Of a stretch of 64,000 nt of DNA, positions 58,164 through 64,000 are shown piece by piece. Under the pieces are notes generated by a model. That model saw only the letters and a list, made by a program, of their open reading frames with translations, had not been told where the DNA came from and did not search any database. The translations under genes were made by a program, and so were the position numbers. Positions within the stretch are counted from its first letter, which is position 1; every line of letters starts with the position of its first letter. The stretch is taken from the NCBI GenBank assembly GCA_019137255.1, contig WPDH01000092.1, forward strand, positions 1 through 64,000. The letters are read 5' to 3'. This DNA comes from Corinectria fuckeliana. Its lineage: Eukaryota > Ascomycota > Sordariomycetes > Hypocreales > Nectriaceae.

Positions 58164-60140
58164 TCAATAACCGTAGAGATTGATATGTTCAGAGGTTGAG
58201 GCTCGAATCCTCCTGTTTTCCCGAACCAACAGGATCCGAATACACCAGGCACAGATAATAGAGCAGAGGGCAAAGCCCGCCGATGCGCCGAATCCAATGG
58301 CATATCGAGGGTCATCGGACTTGGGCCACAGGTAGGCACCGTAGATGTAGCCAATCTAGAAGAACGAAGGGTTAGGAACCGTTGCGGTTGACTTGAGGAT
58401 GTGCGAACATACCTGGCCACCAACGTTGGTCATAGCAAGGACAACCTACGCCACGCAGAATTAGTACACGCGTATCACACTCATGACTAAACAAAATCCT
58501 CCACGTACCGCCTTCTTTTCTTTTGTCTGTGACAGTGTGGAAGAAGCCCATCCGATAATGACGGAGTTCACGGTGTATGCTCCCATGGCAAAGACGAAGC
58601 ATGCCACGTAGCGGCCCGCCGTGTTCATCGTGGAAGCAGCGAGCACGAAACCAGCAATTGCAAACGACAAGCCAGCGGTGATGTGCCACGTACGCTCATG
58701 TAGCCGGCCGGAGCTCCAGCCGAAAAAGATGCCGCCTGCGCCTGCGAAGATGAACGGCGGGCACGTCATAACGAGGGTGACGGTTGTGTTGAACCCAAGA
58801 GTTTTGACGACACTAAAAGCCCAAGGCCTCGTCAGTAACCTTTCTATAGAATTGCTCGAAATGGGAGCTAGGTACTCACGTCGGGAAAAAAGAGTTGAAA
58901 GAACATGCTGAGAGATGGAAGTTCTGCATGAGGCAGAACAGCCAGGTCCGCTTGTCCTTGCACGCCTGCTTGAGGCCGTCCCACGATGATGCCGGGTTAT
59001 CATCTGCATCGGATATCTTGTCCCTTTCCATGCGAGAATGGGCGAGCTCTCGTTCGCGCTCATTCAACCAGCGGGTTGTGAGGGGAGTGTTGGGTAGGAG
59101 CCAAAAGCCAACCATCGAAACGAGGGCTGTAGCGACACCTTCCAAGATGAAGAGCCTTTGAAACTGGTCAACCTGATGCAACCGTTAGGAATCGGGGGGG
59201 AAGCAAACCATCGCCAGCCAGAAATACCTGCAACTCCGTCCATTCCAGCGAAGATACCTGCCGCGATAAGGCCCGAAAAGCCCGTAGCAAGAATCTGGGC
59301 GCAGTAAAGGAGGGCAATTCGAGATGCCACCTCTGTGAAAGGGACTCGGTCAGCCTGGGTCAAACCTCCGCCGTGTTCGAGAGTACTTACCTTTGCGGGT
59401 GTAGAAAATGGACAGAATATACGTTGCTCCTGGGTAGAACTACAGAAGGGTCAGGAATCTGGCGTATCGGAGGGAAAGGCCGAGATAGAGCATACAGGCG
59501 CTTCAGTAATACCGAGGAAGAACCTGCAGACGACAAGCCCAGCGTAGTTCTGGACGAGTGCGGTGCATCCTTTGTACAGTTAGTTCGCGAGACCAATGGG
59601 CCAATGATAAACGGCAAGGAGACGTACCAGAGACGATCGCCCAGACAAACATCCATGAACTCATGTACATGCCTGGTTTGACCTTGGTGATCAACATGTT
59701 GCTTGGGACTTGCATCAACACGTAGCCGACGAATAAACTATGTGATAGCCATCAGCTCCGTGTCATCTCTCAGCTTTTTCGTTGTCTTACATTGACACAG
59801 TGGTATTGAATTCGTTTCCCGTCACATTGAGGTCTTTTTCGAGGTTGTTGAGTCGAGCTTGCGCAATGGCGTTTCGATCGACGTAGTTGAGAAAGTACAT
59901 CATGCACAAGCACGGCTGGAATACACGTTAGACTTGAAGGTATAAGGGGACACCGGGCTTTAGTACCATGATCCAGAGGTCCAGCTTTCTTACCAGTCGG
60001 ATCTCCTCCGGGTCGGTCTTCTTCGCAGTGCCCGTGTAGTCACGTCCCTCAATGTTGACAGGTTTCTCCTCCAGCACGTTGCCGAAGTGGTTGACGTTGT
60101 AGTCATCCTTGGACCCGCGGTTCTCTTTGATACTCGCCAT
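58164..60140 (-). CDS. MFS anion:cation symporter (Dal5/TNA1-like)
   Basis: Transporter of the ACS family, which takes up allantoate, nicotinate, pantothenate and other organic anions. About ten short exons can be joined in phase, giving roughly 486 residues. Order of recognisable pieces: cytosolic head with EEIRLVRKLDLWIM, first membrane segment ending YFLNYVDRNAIAQARL, VGYVLMQVPSNMLITK, CRFFLGITEAPFYPGATYILSIFYTRKEVASRIALLYCA (split over several exons), GWRWLFILEGVAT, a central charged loop, then six more segments. The tail ends INLYGY. YVDRxNIA-, GITEA- and YTRKE-type motifs are the family signature. Junctions near 59190 and 58790 were chosen by phase and family fit. Its place in the cluster suggests uptake of an aromatic or other carboxylate. 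Confidence 0.88.
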
Positions 60141-61380
60141 GTTGCACCAGTTGTTTCTGTTAGCTGCTCGAGGAGACAATTGCAAGCGATGGGTTCTCCG
60201 TGCTCTGGTCCTTTCTCGGCTGTTGTTCTTTCCTGTATTTATAACTTCCCTGGCAGTGCCGACGCTAATCCAAGCCGAGAGTTTGGGGTAGGATTGTGCG
60301 GGGAAGCCGGCGCGTCGTCAAGCCGGGGGAGGTGGAAACGGATCTCGTGCGAGCTCCGGCATCAGATCTAGAGTCCGGGGGGGAACGTTGCGAGGCAAGG
60401 TTTTGACCCAGAGTAGGATTGGCTAGGATACGCACATATGCACGTTAGTTGTTCGGAGGAGCCAATCGTCTTATTACCAATGAGGGTTACGGCACAGCAT
60501 CGACCTAGACGGGTTATCCACATTCCATCCACCGAGACTTTCCACCGAGACTTTTCACTGCTAGGTTTCTTCTCTTGTTGTCTCAGGCCCACTCTGTCCT
60601 TGTTTCTGACAGAAGCCACTCAAAGTATTGGTGTTAATTGGCCTACTTCACGGTCATTGTCTTGCCTTTTCCCAGTCGAAAGACGTCGGGCAACACTCAT
60701 CTTCAGCATCAAGACCGACTCTCGTCTATGATATCCAACTGAAGTAAATACTTGTTCGATCATAGAAGCGGGTGCTCCTGTTTGAATCATTTAAAAGATA
60801 ATTTTGGGTTGGATTAACCCGCTACGCGCTTATTCCTGCGTATATTACGACTTCATTTCAGCCATCCAGTCACCGACTTCAATGATCGCATACCAGATTC
60901 AGCTGAAAAGCCCTGGGCCTTTGCGTCACAAGGATGAAACATGCACAAGCTGACACAGACAAAATTATAATCCGAGCCTACCTAATCTTACCGCATAACC
61001 ACCTTCACCCCCTTGTAGAAGCACCTTCGGACAAGGGTCTTCAAGAAACTGTGACTGAGTGTGCAGACATTCGTATTGCTCTGGCTACAAGTTTTCGTAG
61101 AGTTGTTATTTTGCTTGGTCCAGGCAGATACTGCGATTATAGAAGTCTAGGTGATGCAGTTCACATCGTGTGATCTTCACATTTTACAATAGACCATTTT
61201 AATGCCTCCATAAAACTATGCTTCCAAGGCCTATAATATTCAGCATTCACGTAGATCTGATAGATGGTACTATCAAAGAGGTAATGAGATAGAAGCGAGT
61301 TCTCTCCAGCCCTAGCATTGAGCGTCTTGAACAAGCCCTACAATCTTAGGCCGCGTCTACGGCTTGCATCCTTTTCTCGC
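60141..61380. other. intergenic between two transporter genes
   Basis: About 1.2 kb with no recognisable gene, containing the anion transporter promoter and the 3' region of the sugar-type transporter. Composition shifts to AT-rich near 60770-61300. Confidence 0.4.
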
Positions 61381-63028
61381 TCAGTCCTTGGTCTCTCCTG
61401 TCTTGGCTGCTTCCCCTTTCTCCTGCACTTCTGTCTTGTAGGCTGCAAAGTTCCGGACAGTGATTCCCTTTCTAAACATCTCGTCCAGTTCCTCGTAGCT
61501 GCGATTGGCTGTCTCTGGCTGATAGAACCACAAGTACACGAGACACAGAACTCCAATACCGGCAAACAAGTAAGCCGTCTTGGCCCCCAGATTCGCCTCG
61601 TTGGGGTTGAAAAGATAGGGAATCACAAACGCCCAGACGCAGTAGATGATGTACTGCAGGGCCACGCCAATGGAAACCGTCTTGACGCGTAGCCGTGACG
61701 TGGCTACCTCGCACAGAAGGGTATACGCTGTTGCGCCGATGGAAATGTTGTAAAAGAAGTTGTAAATCATAATGAAAGCCACCGATCCCTTGATGGCGCC
61801 AGGAGTGCCAGCAGTGGCGAGACTGGCAATGAGGAGGAGAATCGCGGTGATGGAGAATGTACCCCAGAAGGTAAGAGGCCGACGGCCCACGCGGTCGATG
61901 AGATACCAGGAGCAAATGTTGCCAGCCATAGACAGCCCATGCTGCGCAATCTGCAACTTGAAGCTGTCCGATGTGCTGTATCCAGCGAGCTGGATGTAGT
62001 AGGTTCCATATGAGCCGATGAAGTAGACGCCGCTTAGAGCCTGGATCGCCAGAGGCATGACGGAAATGATGGTGCGACGCAAGTTGGAGCGGCGGAAACA
62101 GTCGAAGTAGGTAGCGCCGGCGGCTTCCTCCCTGGCTTCGGAGAGCATGGTCTGGATTTGAGAGAATCGCATATCGAGATCTGGTCCAGAATAGCCGAGG
62201 CGTCGGAGCGAGTTGGATGCTTCAGGCTCTTTTCCCACGCTCAATAGCCACACGGGAGATTCGGGCATGAACGGAACGAAGATGGCGCTGATTCCAGCGA
62301 AGCCGAACTGGGCACAGAACACGGCCCGGTACGCCCAGCGAGATTCGTAGTTGCCGGTCTTGTCGATGATGATGGCCGCGGTCAAAGGGCCCAGAGTCAT
62401 CATCAGGGCAGTCAAGCAGGTAAGGATGCCGCGTAGAGCTAGAGGAGTCACCTAGAAACAATGCCGTAAGAGGAAAGCCTCATGGATACAAACTTCAACC
62501 ACTTACCTCTCCGACGTAGGTGACCGAGACAGATAGAATCACGCCCGCAATAAAGCCGTTGAGGAACTTTCCGCCAAAGAACACGGCATTTGTGGTGGCA
62601 ACAAATTCGATGGCAATTGCCGCAAAGGACGTAGCAATCGATGCGATCAGCAAAGGCTTTCGTCCGAACTTGTCTGCAAAGTATCCCGCTGCACAAGTGC
62701 CAACGATGGAACTTGCGATAGGACCGCCGTAAAAGGCAGACTGCCACCTAGCTACAAGGACGTACGAGCCCTCGTACTCATTGCCGAAGTCTTTGCGGAA
62801 CTCGGGAATGCTCAGAACCATACCTGATGCCTGATTCTCGAAAGACACCAGCAAGCAGGTTATGACGGCGAAGAGAGCCCAGGCGAAGACAAATGGGCGG
62901 TTTCGAATTGCCTGGATAGCATTGAGCTCGTGTTCTTGGTTGTTGGCGATATGGCCAAGGTCGGCCTTGGCATCGTGAACATGCTCGAAGCCCTCGGCAT
63001 CCTGGTCCTTGGCTTGATCCAGCGCCAT
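61381..63028 (-). CDS. MFS sugar-type transporter
   Basis: Two exons (62507-63028 and 61381-62451) give 530 residues. Sugar porter of the major facilitator superfamily with twelve membrane segments. Signatures are YFADKFGRKPLL after segment 2, PESPVWLL after segment 6, QALSGVYFIGSYGTYY in segment 7, DRVGRRPLTFWG after segment 8 and PETANRSYEELDEMF after segment 12. The long N-terminal cytosolic part, with AEGFEHVHDAKADLGHIA, and the EELDEMF ending resemble the alpha-glucoside/maltose permease branch more than hexose transporters. It is divergent from a second Zn2Cys6 gene across a 520-bp promoter, so local regulation by that factor is plausible. Substrate might be a glycoside, which would fit a cluster that degrades a plant aromatic glucoside, but this is inference. 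Confidence 0.92.
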
Positions 63029-63296
63029 GGTGAAGAGAAGCTTTGCAAGTCGATGATGTGGTATAGGATTGAATGGTGATGCAGACTGGGAGCAGTAGAC
63101 GCAGAATCATCGGCAAGCGAAGCTATATATGCATCGGAATCACCATTGCTACGGTTCACATGTCCCGTGGACACGGCGCCAGTCGCAATTCCGGGGTATC
63201 CAGCTGGGGTCCCCAGAAAAAGCAGACCACCATGTAGCTCTCTCCGCAATGTCGACTCTATCAGCTGATGGGATGGCAGCTAACCAACACGTCGGG

Positions 63297-63322
63297 GAGT
63301 ATCGGTGTGGAGACGGATACTC
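63297..63322. promoter_or_regulatory. inverted repeat GAGTATC-N12-GATACTC
   Basis: Perfect 7-bp arms at 63297-63303 and 63316-63322 with a 12-bp spacer, and CGG triplets just outside or inside the arms. The symmetry fits a dimeric DNA-binding factor such as a Zn2Cys6 regulator. Confidence 0.35.
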
Positions 63323-63345
63323 TAGTGTCGGGCTAGTTTCGAGCG

Positions 63346-63369
63346 CGAGTGTGACATCGCCCACACTCG
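63346..63369. promoter_or_regulatory. inverted repeat CGAGTGTG-N8-CACACTCG
   Basis: Perfect 8-bp arms at 63346-63353 and 63362-63369 around an 8-bp spacer. It lies 24 bp from the other inverted repeat, about 180 bp from the regulator gene start and 320 bp from the transporter start. Confidence 0.4.
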
Positions 63370-63548
63370 AGCGAGAGCGGAAACTCGCGACGCAGAAACT
63401 GAGGTCATCTTCGATCACTCCATCCATGGCAGAAGCCCGGCAAAGCTATCCCATGCCTGCATGAGCGAAGGAGCGAGATATACCCAGAGAATAGCCATCA
63501 CTGCGTCGGGTACGGGGGGGTTCTAAGCGCCTCACGTTGCGTACAGAA

Positions 63549-64000
63549 ATGGGTGACATCCGCCGACGTCCGGCCATGGAACCCTTGCTCGCCAACATTC
63601 TCTCCGATCCAATCCCAGCTGCCCTCATGATGCCACAGCCGAACCCGAATCAGCCAGCTGCAAGCAGTCCCGCCGCCGAGTCCCCGGGCGTCCCACTCCC
63701 GGGAACAGCCCAGGTCCGCCCGGGGCCCGGCCCGGCCTCTCGGGAGTCTGCCTCGTACGCCCGGAGGAGGGCTGGCACAGCGTGCTTCGTCTGTCGGGGC
63801 CGGAAGACCAAGTGCGACAACCAGAGGCCGGTTTGCGGGTTCTGCTTATCGACCGGAGGAGCCTGCGGGTACCCCGACGACACACCCTTAGACCACTCCA
63901 AGCTCGACAGGGGAAGTTTGGCCATACTGCAGAGACTAGGGGAGATGGAGCAGAGAATTACCGCGCTACTGACCCGAGATGAAACTTCTCCCGGCCAACA
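63549..64000 (+). CDS. Zn2Cys6 transcription factor, cut by window end
   Basis: Open frame from ATG 63549 to the last base with no stop, so only the first 150 residues are in view. A Pro/Ala/Gly-rich lead of about 75 residues precedes a zinc cluster beginning at Cys79 (CFVCRGRKTKCDNQRPVCGFCLSTGGACGY), spacing C-x2-C-x6-C-x5-C-x2-C-x6-C, all six Cys present. After it, a heptad-like helix (SLAILQRLGEMEQRITALL) suits the dimerisation coiled coil. A second Met at 63576 is an alternative start. It is divergent from the sugar-type transporter. Regulator and transporter sharing a promoter is a common fungal arrangement for local control. The rest of the protein is unseen. Confidence 0.85.
   Translation, partial: MGDIRRRPAMEPLLANILSDPIPAALMMPQPNPNQPAASSPAAESPGVPLPGTAQVRPGPGPASRESASYARRRAGTACFVCRGRKTKCDNQRPVCGFCLSTGGACGYPDDTPLDHSKLDRGSLAILQRLGEMEQRITALLTRDETSPGQ

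Larger units (their letters stand above)
63029..63548. other. divergent promoter: sugar-type transporter / Zn2Cys6 gene
   Basis: 520 bp between divergent starts. Holds two perfect inverted repeats (separate entries) and several CGG triplets within 75 bp, the best candidate regulator-binding zone in the window. Confidence 0.5.

Noticed and set aside
58180..58230. tRNA-like GGCTCGAATCCTCC segment
   Set aside because: No cloverleaf can be formed around it, and it codes for the C-terminus of the anion transporter.

Overview
The window is nuclear DNA of a filamentous ascomycete, most likely a Sordariomycete. Genes are dense and on both strands. They are split by short introns (about 45-150 nt) with GT..AG ends and CTAAC-type branch sites, and two reconstructed introns use GC..AG. 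Typically fungal genes include a Ypk1/Gad8 kinase with its own N-terminus, Zn2Cys6 factors, a siderophore transporter, fungal STAND proteins and a catalase-peroxidase. The AT-rich tracts look like RIP products. I rebuilt most spliced genes exon by exon, and the reading phase agrees at the junctions. Species cannot be named from sequence alone.

Layout. 1-0.48 kb is AT-rich and non-coding. 2-15.4 kb is a conserved core: the TORC2 effector kinase ypk1 (-), the COPI beta-prime subunit (+), a 68-residue Cys-rich protein (+), a GPI-anchor-like secreted protein (-) and a chitin deacetylase with three chitin-binding domains (-). 15.4-22 kb holds no gene I can support. 22-29 kb has a siderophore-iron transporter and a hexose transporter, separated by 3.4 kb with simple repeats.

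29-45.7 kb is an accessory island bounded by AT-rich DNA. It holds a decayed NB-ARC/TPR gene, a divergent SesB-like alpha/beta hydrolase, an eight-exon 619-residue protein of unknown family, an APC amino-acid permease, an intact NACHT/TPR receptor-like gene, and the WD40 tail of a lost NACHT-WD40 gene. This resembles a fungal NLR (allorecognition or innate-immunity) neighbourhood in turnover. The katG catalase-peroxidase follows.

48.6-64 kb looks like a catabolic cluster: intradiol (catechol/hydroxyquinol) dioxygenase, class III CoA-transferase, an enol-lactonase-like hydrolase, a SnoaL/NTF2-like protein, a Zn2Cys6 regulator, a Dal5/TNA1-type anion transporter, a sugar-type transporter and a second Zn2Cys6 regulator cut by the window end. 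A plausible job is uptake of an aromatic compound or its conjugate, ring cleavage, lactone opening and CoA activation toward beta-ketoadipate metabolism. Divergent promoters inside this block carry a repeated 18-bp motif and two perfect inverted repeats that could be regulator sites.
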